Below are positions 53,804 to 61,623 of a stretch of DNA of 64,000 nucleotides, piece after piece; within the stretch, counting starts at the first letter, position 1; the number at the start of each line of letters is the position of its first letter. The notes below the pieces were generated by a model, which was given only the letters and a program-made list of their open reading frames with translations, did not search any database and was not told where the DNA came from. Both the position numbers and the translations under genes were made by a program. This DNA is from UBA11222 sp030652895. GTDB lineage: Bacteria; Pseudomonadota; Alphaproteobacteria; UBA11222. The stretch covers positions 1 to 64,000 of the forward strand of contig JBBQCS010000004.1 of the NCBI GenBank assembly GCA_038318895.1. Reading direction: 5' to 3'.

Positions 53804-54580
53804 TTACTGTGTGGTCCAGCCGCCGTCGATAACCAGTTCCGCGCCGGTCACAAACGAGGCCTCGTCGGAGCACAAAAACAGCGAGCCATAAGCGATTTCC
53901 TCCGGCTTGCCGAAACGCGCCATAGGTGTTCTGGTTTGAATGGTTTTGACGAACGAATCGACTGCAGCGCCACCGCTTGAGAAGGTTTTCGTCAAAATAG
54001 GCGTTTCAATAATGCCCGGATGCACGGAATTGATGCGGATGCCCTGGGTCGCATATTCCAGCGCCGCCGCCTTGGACATCAGCCGCACCGCGCCCTTGGA
54101 GGCATGATAGGACAGCATGTCGGGGCTGCCGATAATTCCGTAGACAGAGGAAATGTTAACGATCGCCCCCCCACCGGCCTTCAGCATTTCCGGGATTGCG
54201 GCCTTCATGCCATACCACACCCCCATCTGATTGACGGCGATGGTTTTGTCCCAGCTGGCCTGGGTTTCCGTGGTGACGCCACCAAGGATGGCAAGCCCCG
54301 CATTGTTGATCAGCGTGGTCAGCTTGCCATACAGGTTGACGGCCTTCTTGACCGCGTCGTCCCAGCTTTTTTCGCTGGTCACGTCCAGGTTTGTAAACGC
54401 CGCCTGTCCGCCGCTATTGGTGATGCCAATACCTTCAGCCACTTCCTGGCCCATTTCATCCTGAATATCACCGATCAGCACTTTGGCGCCCTCGGCCGCG
54501 AATGTGCGCGCATGCGCGGCGCCAATACCGCTGGCGCCGCCTGTTATCAGGACTACTTTTCCTTCGAGTCTTCCGGCCAT
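53804..54580 (-). CDS. Short-chain dehydrogenase/reductase, paralog 3
   Basis: A classical SDR of 258 residues. Compared by eye with paralog 1 it differs at about 24 of the first 190 positions. It then diverges sharply in the lid, which is about seven residues longer (TKTFSSGGAAVDSFVKTIQT), before the shared SFVTGAELVIDGGWTTQ ending. Cofactor and catalytic residues (TGGASGIG, GDIQ, VNISS, YHASK) are all kept, so it should be an active NAD-dependent enzyme with a different substrate range. It follows the second PTE-like gene with a nine-base spacer. Confidence 0.88.
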   Translation of the reverse strand: MAGRLEGKVVLITGGASGIGAAHARTFAAEGAKVLIGDIQDEMGQEVAEGIGITNSGGQAAFTNLDVTSEKSWDDAVKKAVNLYGKLTTLINNAGLAILGGVTTETQASWDKTIAVNQMGVWYGMKAAIPEMLKAGGGAIVNISSVYGIIGSPDMLSYHASKGAVRLMSKAAALEYATQGIRINSVHPGIIETPILTKTFSSGGAAVDSFVKTIQTRTPMARFGKPEEIAYGSLFLCSDEASFVTGAELVIDGGWTTQ

Positions 54581-54589
54581 GTCTGGCTC

Positions 54590-55558
54590 CTATTTCTTGA
54601 AATAATCGCGGGGATTGTTGGTGGTGAGGTTGTTGATTTTATCTTCGGGAACCCCGGCCGCGCGCATTTGCGGAAGGATGTTGCGCGAGATATGCGCGTA
54701 ATTCCACTTCGGATTACCCTCCAGCATGGCGCTGAACCCGCCGCCCGCGCGCCCGCGAAGGCAATGCACTGCGTCGTGCGACAGCATGATACGGTCATAC
54801 CCAACCGCCAGCAGCCCCATCAGACCCGCAAGGCGAAGTTTGTCGGAAGCAATAGATTCGAGTCCGAAACGGTCAAAGCCCAGCCAGGCGCCGCGATCCA
54901 GAATATCGAAATAATAGCGCAGATCACCGACGCCGCAGGCATGGCCGATTAGCACCTTGTTGAAATCGACGCCTTCGTCGGCCATGACATCCAGCACCTC
55001 GCGGCCATAGGGTTCAACCTCACTATTGTGGCACAGAATGGGCGCACCGGTGGCCTTTTGCGCCCGTGCGGCGGCGCGCAGCGTCAGCATCTCCGCCTTG
55101 CTGATGGCGTTGCTGCTTGCGGTCATGCCGGGAATGCCGCCGGTCGCCACCTTGATAATGCCCGCCTTGATGCCGGTTTTGCCGATGCCATCGGTTAATT
55201 CGCGGGTATAGATTTCTGCAATGGCGTCCACATCCATCATGCGGAAATGATGTGGGATGCCCAGCGCTTCATTATACAGCCCGGTGGCGATAATGACCTG
55301 CATGCCGCTTCGGGAGGCGCATTCAGCGGCAAATTCCGGATCGCGGCCCAGTTCCATCGGGCACGGATCGACAAAACTTTTTACACCCAGCTCCTTGATT
55401 TCCTTGAGCTTGACCACGGCACCGGCGATTTCGTCCTTGCGGTTGAAATCGTCCGGATCAAGTTCCCACCCCGGCATTCCCGCGGACAAATGTTCATGGA
55501 TAAGGGTAAAGCCTAGATCTTCGGCGTTTAAAGTGCCTGTGACAGTATTGATCGACAT
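54590..55558 (-). CDS. Phosphotriesterase-family hydrolase (lactonase-like), paralog 2
   Basis: Same length (322 residues) and alignment register as paralog 1. All metal ligands are kept: HEH in LIHEHL, Lys in IIKVATGG, His in LCHNS and GHACG, Asp in SHDA. It differs from paralog 1 in the loop after the carboxylated Lys (MTASSNAISKAE) and near the C-terminus (RGRAGGGFSAMLEGNP), regions that shape the pocket in this family. It is the first gene of the minus-strand array and divergent from the MaoC-like gene at 55672, sharing a 113-base promoter region. Confidence 0.87.
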   Translation of the reverse strand: MSINTVTGTLNAEDLGFTLIHEHLSAGMPGWELDPDDFNRKDEIAGAVVKLKEIKELGVKSFVDPCPMELGRDPEFAAECASRSGMQVIIATGLYNEALGIPHHFRMMDVDAIAEIYTRELTDGIGKTGIKAGIIKVATGGIPGMTASSNAISKAEMLTLRAAARAQKATGAPILCHNSEVEPYGREVLDVMADEGVDFNKVLIGHACGVGDLRYYFDILDRGAWLGFDRFGLESIASDKLRLAGLMGLLAVGYDRIMLSHDAVHCLRGRAGGGFSAMLEGNPKWNYAHISRNILPQMRAAGVPEDKINNLTTNNPRDYFKK

Positions 55559-55621
55559 GATCCATCTCCCTGCTAGACTGTTATTATTATTCCGCTCACT
55601 AGCTTGCTGCGGATCGGTTGA

Positions 55622-55631
55622 ATTTGCAAAT
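55622..55631. promoter_or_regulatory. Palindrome in the divergent PTE/MaoC promoter region
   Basis: A perfect 10-bp palindrome ATTTGCAAAT sits in the middle of the 113-base divergent gap, followed rightward by a -10-like TTATAG. It is suitably placed for a regulator of both transcripts, but no regulator gene is adjacent and the site is short. Confidence 0.25.
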
Positions 55632-55671
55632 GTTTCCGTTATAGCTGTTCAGCACAATATGGAGAGCGCAC

Positions 55672-56829
55672 ATGAGTAAGGATGAGCTGGACGGTCTGGA
55701 GCGGCAATTTACCGGCATTACCGAGCGCGGACTGGATGATTTGCGAAGCCGCATTGGCGTTCGCATCGAAGATACCTTGGAGCCGTGGTGCCATGAGGCC
55801 ACCCGTGACAATATCCGCCACTACGCCCACGGCATTGGCGACGACAATCCGCTATGGTGCGACCCGGCCTATGCGGCAACCACCGTCCATGGCGGCATAA
55901 TCGCCCCACCATCTTTCCTGTTTGCCTGCGACCGCATCATATCGGGCTATGTGGGCGGGCTCCCCGGGGTGCACGCCATGTGGGCGGGTGCTGATTTCAA
56001 CTGGCGCAAAAACATCCGGCGCAATGACGAATTGCGCACGGAATCCTGGCTGAAAGAACTGATCCCGCACGAAACCCGTTTTTCCGGCATGGCGATCCAG
56101 CAGGTTTATCATGTGAATTTCTACAATCAGAACGACGATCTGTTATGTGAGGCGGATAGCTGGTGCTTTCGCACCGACCGAGACATCGCGCGCGAGCGCG
56201 GCACCAAATATGACGCCGTCAAGGCCCAGGCGCCCAAAGTTTATAGCGATGCGGAACTGGTGGAGATTTACCGTCACTATGCGCAGGAAGAAGTGCGCGG
56301 CAAGACACCACGCTATTTCGAGGACGTGATGGTGGGAGAAAAACTGCCGACCATCGTCAAGGGACCGATGACCGTGACCGGCTTTATCGCCTATGCGCAG
56401 GGCTGGGGCGGGCTTTATATCCGCGCCAATAAACTGAACTGGCAGCAGATCCACAAACATCCAGGACTTGGCATTAAAAACCGTTTTGGTATCCCCGATT
56501 GTCCCGAACGCGTGCACTGGGAAAGCGAATTCGCCGCCACTGTCGGCGCGCCGGAGGCCTATGATTACGGGCCGGAACGGTTTTCCTGGCTGACCCACCA
56601 CCTGACCAACTGGATGGGTGATGACGGTTTTCTGCGGCAGGCAAGGGCGCAAATCCGCCGCCATAACCCGGTCGGCGATGTGCTGTACATTAACGGCGCG
56701 GTCACCGGAAAACGCCAGGTGGACGGAGAAAATATTATCGACATTGAACAGCGAGCCGAAAACCAGGACGGCGAGTTATCGATTTTCGGGACTGCCCAAG
56801 TGCGCCTGCCAGGCAAAAGCAAAGCCTGA
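55672..56829 (+). CDS. Double hot-dog MaoC/FAS1-like acyl dehydratase or hydratase
   Basis: A protein of 385 residues with two hot-dog halves. The N-terminal half has ATRDNIRHYAHGIGDDNPLW (about residues 43-62) and TVHGGIIAPPSFLFA, the MaoC-like hydratase signature with Asp and His. The C-terminal half begins near residue 215 (YFEDVMVGEKLPTIVKGPMT) and ends with GEYxI-like strands (ISGTAQVRL-type). The ribosome-binding site GGAGAG is five bases before ATG 55672. Divergent orientation next to the PTE/SDR array suggests that it hydrates or dehydrates a CoA-linked intermediate of the same pathway, which is inference. Confidence 0.75.
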   Translation: MSKDELDGLERQFTGITERGLDDLRSRIGVRIEDTLEPWCHEATRDNIRHYAHGIGDDNPLWCDPAYAATTVHGGIIAPPSFLFACDRIISGYVGGLPGVHAMWAGADFNWRKNIRRNDELRTESWLKELIPHETRFSGMAIQQVYHVNFYNQNDDLLCEADSWCFRTDRDIARERGTKYDAVKAQAPKVYSDAELVEIYRHYAQEEVRGKTPRYFEDVMVGEKLPTIVKGPMTVTGFIAYAQGWGGLYIRANKLNWQQIHKHPGLGIKNRFGIPDCPERVHWESEFAATVGAPEAYDYGPERFSWLTHHLTNWMGDDGFLRQARAQIRRHNPVGDVLYINGAVTGKRQVDGENIIDIEQRAENQDGELSIFGTAQVRLPGKSKA

Positions 56830-56883
56830 CCGGCCAGCTGGGAAAGAGGCGCGGGCGCCGCCCCCTTCCACAGCGCGGCCAAT

Positions 56884-57317
56884 TCAATGTGGGTTTATAT
56901 TAATTTTGCGGCTGGCCGACTTTTTGGGTTCGGTTTTCGGCAGGCGCAAAGTCAATATCCCGTCTTTGTAAGACGCTTGGATGTCGGCCTCTTTTACATC
57001 TTCCGGCAATCGGAAGGAGCGCTCGAATGAACCGTAGCGGCGTTCGGAAAAGTAATAATTCTTGTCCTTTCCTCATGTTCAGAGCGTTTTTCACCTCGAA
57101 TCGTCAAATTGTTGTTTTCGATGGTTACTTCAACGTCCTTTTCACTCACGCCCGGCAGTTCGACGCGGATTTCATAACAATCCTCCTTATTGAGCGCGTC
57201 GGCATTTGGCGAAAAGAAATTGGAAATAACCGATCCGAACTCCCGCAGCGGGTCAAAAAACCGTGGCCAGAAATGATCATTTCCCGTTACAGACAAGGTT
57301 CTGGATTTATCAGGCAT
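56884..57317 (-). pseudogene. Small heat-shock protein Hsp20 with a single-base frameshift
   Basis: The first part (MPDKSRTLSVTGNDHFWPRF to the alpha-crystallin start CYEIRVELPGVSEKDVEVTI) reads in one frame up to about 57071. The rest of the domain, from KDKNYYFSERRYGSFERSF through ILTLRLPKTEPKKSASRKI, is intact in the next frame and ends at a TGA at 56884. Restoring one A to the run complementary to TTT at 57068-57070 would join them into a normal protein of about 144 residues. In the present sequence the first frame runs on into an unrelated tail and stops at 56994. It is either a recent inactivating deletion or a sequencing error. ATG 57317 has GGAGG nine bases upstream. Confidence 0.88.
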
Positions 57318-57382
57318 GCTCCATTCCTCCATGATTTGACAACATCTCCAAGTTAGGGTGCATTACTTGAATTAGTCGCGCT

Positions 57383-57396
57383 TTGACCTTGATCAA
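57383..57396. promoter_or_regulatory. FNR/FixK-type box between hsp20 and the epimerase gene
   Basis: TTGACCTTGATCAA matches the TTGA-N6-TCAA half-site pattern of FNR/FixK-family activators with one deviation from TTGAT-N4-ATCAA. It lies about 66 bases upstream of the hsp20 ATG, suitable for class II activation of that gene. It is only about 20 bases before the epimerase TTG start, where it would be too close to activate. Confidence 0.5.
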
Positions 57397-57415
57397 GCAT
57401 GTAGAGGAGATTTTT

Positions 57416-58609
57416 TTGTCTGGTACAACCAAACACAAAATCGATGCGTGGATATTTGACCGCGCGCTGCCCCACTGGCATACGCACGGGGTGGACCGCG
57501 AATTCGGTGGGTTTACGGAACGGCTCGCGCTTTCAGGCGTGCCGGACGCGGTTGATTTCAAACGTATCCGCGTGCAGGCCCGGCAAATTTATGTTTTTTC
57601 CCATGCAGCGTTGATCGATCCTGATCCAGATCGCCAGTTACGGTGGCGTGACGCGGCAAAGCAGGGCTTCGATTTTTTGATACAGAATTACTGGCAGGGA
57701 CCAGCGCGGGGATGGGCCAAGACCGTCAGCCCTGACGGGCGCCTGCTGGATACAGCTGCGGACAGTTATGATCAGGCGTTCATGCTGTTTGCAGGCGCAT
57801 GGCATTACCGCGCATCACGCGATGCGCGCGCGCTGGAAATAGTAAAGCAGACACTGGAATTTTTTGACAATCATCTAGCCTGCACAGAGCATGGCGGTTA
57901 TTTTGAAGGGCTTTCACCAACGGGCGAATTGTTGCGCGGCCCTCCGCGGTTGCAAAACCCGCACATGCACATGCTCGAAGCCATGCTGGCGCTGCATCAG
58001 GCGACTGGTGACGGCACATACCTGAAACGTGGCGGTCACTTGTTCGATATGTTCCGTTCACGGTTTTTTGATATGAAGACAAACAGCCTAGGGGAATATT
58101 TCACACACGACTGGTCGCCAGTGGACGGCCCGCAAGGACAAATTGTCGAGCCGGGACACCATTTTGAATGGTCGTGGATTTTGCACAATTATGCCAGACT
58201 TTCGGGCGACGCGCGCGCCCATGATGTGGCGCATCTGGTCTTTGAATTTGCCCGCAAGCATGGCGTCAATCCGCAAAGCAACCTTACCTATGACGAAATT
58301 GACCGCAGCGGCGCAAAGCTGCGCCCCAGCCACCGCCTGTGGCCACAAACCGAGGCCATAAAGGCCTATGTCGCCACCGCCGAACATGGACCGTCTGCTA
58401 AAGTCCGTGCCGCGGCGCATGCGCGCATTGCGCCAGCGGTTGACGCTATTTTTGACAATTATTTCATTCCGGACAGCGGCATCTGGAATGATCAGCTTGA
58501 CGCATCCGGAAAATCCGTCTCGATATACATACCCGCCACCTCGCTGTATCACCTGTTCCTGGCCTTTGCCGAAACCCTGCGCTTTTATGACGCAAATAGA
58601 TCCATCTGA
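57416..58609 (+). CDS. AGE-family sugar epimerase/isomerase
   Basis: An (alpha/alpha)6-barrel protein of about 397 residues in the N-acylglucosamine 2-epimerase / mannose isomerase / cellobiose epimerase family. Active-site segments are visible: VQARQIYVFSHAAL, QNPHMHMLEAMLAL, EPGHHFEWSWILHNYARL (catalytic His region), RLWPQTEAIKAYV and SIYIPATSLYHLFLAF. The start is decided by AGAGGAG six bases before the TTG at 57416; the further upstream TTG at 57383 has no such site. Substrate (mannose, glucose or GlcNAc type) cannot be told from motifs alone. Its 3' end overlaps the convergent radical SAM gene by 25 bases. Confidence 0.85.
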   Translation: MSGTTKHKIDAWIFDRALPHWHTHGVDREFGGFTERLALSGVPDAVDFKRIRVQARQIYVFSHAALIDPDPDRQLRWRDAAKQGFDFLIQNYWQGPARGWAKTVSPDGRLLDTAADSYDQAFMLFAGAWHYRASRDARALEIVKQTLEFFDNHLACTEHGGYFEGLSPTGELLRGPPRLQNPHMHMLEAMLALHQATGDGTYLKRGGHLFDMFRSRFFDMKTNSLGEYFTHDWSPVDGPQGQIVEPGHHFEWSWILHNYARLSGDARAHDVAHLVFEFARKHGVNPQSNLTYDEIDRSGAKLRPSHRLWPQTEAIKAYVATAEHGPSAKVRAAAHARIAPAVDAIFDNYFIPDSGIWNDQLDASGKSVSIYIPATSLYHLFLAFAETLRFYDANRSI

Positions 58610-59700
58610 TCGCCAGGACGGGGTGGCGCGCGAAACTGTGAAATATCAAGTTTGCGGATCGTTGCACTAAATCCAATTCTGCGCACCGCAATTTGAAAAC
58701 GCGCCGCGATCATATCCGCATAGGGGCCGCGCCCGCGCATACGGGTATGAAACGCGGCCTCATAATCCTTGCCGCCGCGCACATCGCGCACCAGCGACAT
58801 GACCTTGTCGGCGCGATCGGGAAATTCGTGCACCAGCCACTCGCGAAACAGCGTTTTTATTTCCAGCGGCAGGCGCAACATGACAAAGCCCGCACTTTGC
58901 GCGCCCGCCTTGCGCGCCGCCTCCAGAATGGATTCGATCTCCATATCATTAATGGCAGGAATAACCGGCGCGACCATAACCCCGGTGGGGATGCCTGATT
59001 CGCTTAAATTTTGTATGGTTTGCAGCCGCCGGCACGGCGTCGCGGCGCGCGGCTCCATACGCCGCGACAGCCCGCGATCCAGCGTCGTTACCGAGACAAA
59101 AACCTTGGCCAGCCCGCGCCCCGCCATGCTGGATAGAATATCAATATCGCGGGTGATCAGCGCCGATTTGGTGACAATCGATACCGGGTGATTAAAACGG
59201 TTCAGCACTTCTAGTATGCCGCGTGTGATGCGGTATTGTTTTTCGACCGGCTGATAAACATCCGTGTTGGTGCCCATGGCGATGGGCTGGGGCCGGTAAT
59301 TTGGATTGCGCAGCTCCTTTTCCAGCAACGCAGGCGCGTCTGGCTTCGCCAGCAACCTGCTTTCAAAATCCAGGCCCGGCGACAACCCCAGAAAGGCGTG
59401 CGTCGGCCGGGCAAAACAATAAATGCAGCCATGTTCACAGCCGCGATAGGCGTTAATCGAACGGTCAAAGGGAATATCGGGTGACGTATTGCGCGCGATA
59501 ATGGTGCGCGTCGTATCCAGCATTACGCTGGTCTGGCGCGATGGAGGCTGCGTATCCAGCAGTCCCCAGCCATCGTCCAGCGTCACATGGTGAAGCGGTT
59601 CATAGCGCCCACTGGCATTGGATATCGCGCCCCTGCCCCGCCGCCCTTCCGGATGCACAACCGCTGCCCCGTCACGCACCTGCGCCAATGTCTGGTCCAT
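58585..59700 (-). CDS. Radical SAM protein (PA0069/SplB-like family)
   Basis: A radical SAM protein of about 371 residues. The [4Fe-4S] cluster motif CEHGCIYC (Cys88, Cys92, Cys95) follows SINAYRGCEH. The barrel continues with GTNTDVYQPVEKQYRITRGI, VTKSALITRDIDIL and PVIPAINDMEIESIL. These features match the PA0069 group, related to spore photoproduct lyase-like enzymes, whose reaction is undefined. Two adjacent ATGs (59703, 59700) follow AGGGGG; the second has better spacing. The C-terminus (PPRPGDQMDLFAS) is conserved in the family. Confidence 0.85.
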   Translation of the reverse strand: MDQTLAQVRDGAAVVHPEGRRGRGAISNASGRYEPLHHVTLDDGWGLLDTQPPSRQTSVMLDTTRTIIARNTSPDIPFDRSINAYRGCEHGCIYCFARPTHAFLGLSPGLDFESRLLAKPDAPALLEKELRNPNYRPQPIAMGTNTDVYQPVEKQYRITRGILEVLNRFNHPVSIVTKSALITRDIDILSSMAGRGLAKVFVSVTTLDRGLSRRMEPRAATPCRRLQTIQNLSESGIPTGVMVAPVIPAINDMEIESILEAARKAGAQSAGFVMLRLPLEIKTLFREWLVHEFPDRADKVMSLVRDVRGGKDYEAAFHTRMRGRGPYADMIAARFQIAVRRIGFSATIRKLDISQFRAPPRPGDQMDLFAS

Positions 59701-59795
59701 CATGGCCCCCTGGAATATATCATGAACAAAAATAGAACATATCATGCCTAATGTAAAGTCTTTTTTCACCGACCGCGACAGCGTAGATTGCGCCC

Positions 59796-60476
59796 ATGTT
59801 GAGCGTGATCATACCAACCCTGAACGCGGAGAAGACCCTGCCCCAGACCCTGAACGCCCTAATTCCCGGGGCAGTGTCTGGCCTGGTCAAGGAGGTCGTC
59901 ATTTCCGATGGCGGATCCGCCGACTCCAGCCTGATGATTGCTGAAGACGCCGGGTGCACTATCGTAACGGGCCCGGCAGGACGCGGGATGCAGTTAGGCC
60001 GCGGCGCGCAGGCCGTGCGCAGCGATTGGCTGTTGTTTTTGCATGCCGATACGGCGCTTTCCACCGGGTGGGAGGAGGAGGTAGGTCATTTCATGGCCCA
60101 GACCGAAAGCCACGCCTACGCGGCTGTATTCCGTTTTGTGCTGGATGATTTCCGCCCCCAGGCGCGCAGATTGGAAACCCTGGTTACGATACGCTGTAAG
60201 TTATTTGCGCTGCCGTACGGGGATCAGGGCCTGCTCATTCACCGTAGCCTCTATGAGCAGCTTGGCGGTTACGCCCAGACCCCGCTCATGGAAGATGTGG
60301 ACATGATCCGCCGCATAGGGCGTAAGCGTCTGATTTATCTGCGCAGTCAGGCGATGACATCCGCCGCGCGATATACTGCAGAGGGCTACGTGCGACGCCC
60401 ATTACGCAATCTTTTTTGCCTGTCGCTGTATTTTCTGCGTGTGCCGCCGCGTTTGATCGCTCGGCTATATGGATGA
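59796..60476 (+). CDS. Family 2 glycosyltransferase (TIGR04283-like)
   Basis: A GT-A glycosyltransferase of 226 residues. SVIIPTLNAEKTLPQTLNAL begins the nucleotide-binding fold. EVVISDGGSADSS and GRGMQLGRGAQAVRSDWLLF lead to the DxD-like LHADTAL. The C-terminal YGDQGLLIHRSLYEQLGGY and MEDVDMIRRI are acceptor-side motifs. It overlaps the next gene as ATGA. The pair is a recurring combination in bacteria (TIGR04283 with TIGR04282), but its product is not established. Confidence 0.87.
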   Translation: MLSVIIPTLNAEKTLPQTLNALIPGAVSGLVKEVVISDGGSADSSLMIAEDAGCTIVTGPAGRGMQLGRGAQAVRSDWLLFLHADTALSTGWEEEVGHFMAQTESHAYAAVFRFVLDDFRPQARRLETLVTIRCKLFALPYGDQGLLIHRSLYEQLGGYAQTPLMEDVDMIRRIGRKRLIYLRSQAMTSAARYTAEGYVRRPLRNLFCLSLYFLRVPPRLIARLYG

Positions 60477-61129
60477 TGCGGCATCTGATAATTTTCACCC
60501 GTGCGCCGCAACTGGGCGCCGTGAAACGGCGGCTGGCGGCCGACATTGGCCAAATGGCCGCGCTACGTTTTCATCGCACAATGCAGATGCAGCTCGCTCG
60601 GGGGATTGCTAAAGACAAACGCTGGAAAACCTGGGTGGCGATGACACCCGATGTCTGCACAAAAAACAGTTTTAACGTCCGGGCAGGCGTCACATATCTG
60701 AAACAGGGCCGGGGTGATCTTGGGAAACGCATGGCGCACTGCTTTCGCGCACTGCCGCCAGGGCCCGCAGTGCTGGTTGGCAGCGATATACCCGGCATTC
60801 GCCGTGAACACATCGCCCGCGCCTTTGAGGAACTTGGGCGCGATGACGCAGTGTTCGGTCCGGCCAGCGACGGTGGTTATTGGCTGGTGGGCCTGAAACG
60901 CCTACGCCCCATAGGGGGACCGTTTAGCAAAACCCTTTTCACGGATGTACGATGGTCCAGCGAACATGCATTGAACGACACCCTCGCGGCATTAGGCCCA
61001 CATGCACATACCGGAATGATCGAGACATTGTCAGATGTGGACAGCGCTGGGGATTACGATCACTGGCGGCGTTTATGTTCTTCCAGCCGCGGCATGATCT
61101 CGACAAAATTGCAGGGCCGGAATCGGTAA
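60473..61129 (+). CDS. TIGR04282/DUF2064 glycosyltransferase-like protein
   Basis: A protein of about 218 residues with a GT-A-like nucleotidyl/glycosyltransferase fold. Its motifs are LIIFTRAPQLGAVKRRLAAD, GDLGKRMAHCF, VLVGSDIPGI (DxD-like) and FGPASDGGYWLVGLK. These are hallmarks of the DUF2064 family, which pairs with TIGR04283 proteins as here. ATG 60473 overlaps the upstream stop; ATG 60476 is an alternative. The last 70 bases overlap the convergent moaB gene, an unusually long tail-to-tail overlap. Catalytic role unknown. Confidence 0.82.
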   Translation: MMRHLIIFTRAPQLGAVKRRLAADIGQMAALRFHRTMQMQLARGIAKDKRWKTWVAMTPDVCTKNSFNVRAGVTYLKQGRGDLGKRMAHCFRALPPGPAVLVGSDIPGIRREHIARAFEELGRDDAVFGPASDGGYWLVGLKRLRPIGGPFSKTLFTDVRWSSEHALNDTLAALGPHAHTGMIETLSDVDSAGDYDHWRRLCSSSRGMISTKLQGRNR

Positions 61130-61602
61130 TCCAGTTGCCATTGCAATATCCCGTCCCAGCCGTCTTTGCAGGCGCCCGGCGATCCAGGCAGCGCAAACAG
61201 ATAGGTGCCCCCCGCAACACCGGCGGTCGCACGCGACTGAATGGTGGAGACACCTATTTTTGCGTGGCTGATGGCATGAAAAATAGCGGAAAAGCCGTCG
61301 ATTTCCTTTTCATAGACCGCATGAAAGGCTTCGGGCGTCACATCACGCCCGGTCAGGCCCGTGCCGCCGGTGGATATCACCACATCAATCGCGGGATCGG
61401 CAATCCAGAGCCGTAACTGCGCAATGATAAGATCTTTGTCATCGGTAATGATTTCACGCGCCGCAAGATGATGGCCGGCCGCCGCAACGCGCGCTTCCAG
61501 CACGTCGCCCGATTTATCATCGGCGCGGCCGCGTGTATCCGACACGGTAAGAAGCGCAATGTTGACCGGAATGAAATCCCGGCTGTCATCCAGTTCCGGC
61601 AT
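61060..61602 (-). CDS. moaB: Molybdopterin adenylyltransferase-like protein MoaB
   Basis: A MoaB/MogA-family protein of 180 residues in molybdenum cofactor synthesis. LLTVSDTRGRADDKSGDVLE lies at about residues 17-36. ISTGGTGLTGRDVTPEA carries the conserved GGTG and Asp residues, and LFALPGSPGACKDGWD is the third signature. No other moa or moe gene is in the window. It starts 21 bases after the lytic transglycosylase stop, so it may be read from that transcript. Confidence 0.92.
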   Translation of the reverse strand: MPELDDSRDFIPVNIALLTVSDTRGRADDKSGDVLEARVAAAGHHLAAREIITDDKDLIIAQLRLWIADPAIDVVISTGGTGLTGRDVTPEAFHAVYEKEIDGFSAIFHAISHAKIGVSTIQSRATAGVAGGTYLFALPGSPGACKDGWDGILQWQLDYRFRPCNFVEIMPRLEEHKRRQ

Positions 61603-61623
61603 AACAGTCAGCCTTATACCTGA

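Larger units (their letters stand above)
51186..55600 (-). repeat. Tandemly duplicated PTE-SDR module
   Basis: Transcription order is PTE2-SDR3-SDR2-PTE1-SDR1. Both PTE-SDR pairs have an identical nine-base spacer. The sequence upstream of each PTE start is also related (CTCCCTG close to the ATG, then TGTTATTAT), so the copied unit included the leader. SDR2 is an extra copy between the two units. Confidence 0.75.
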
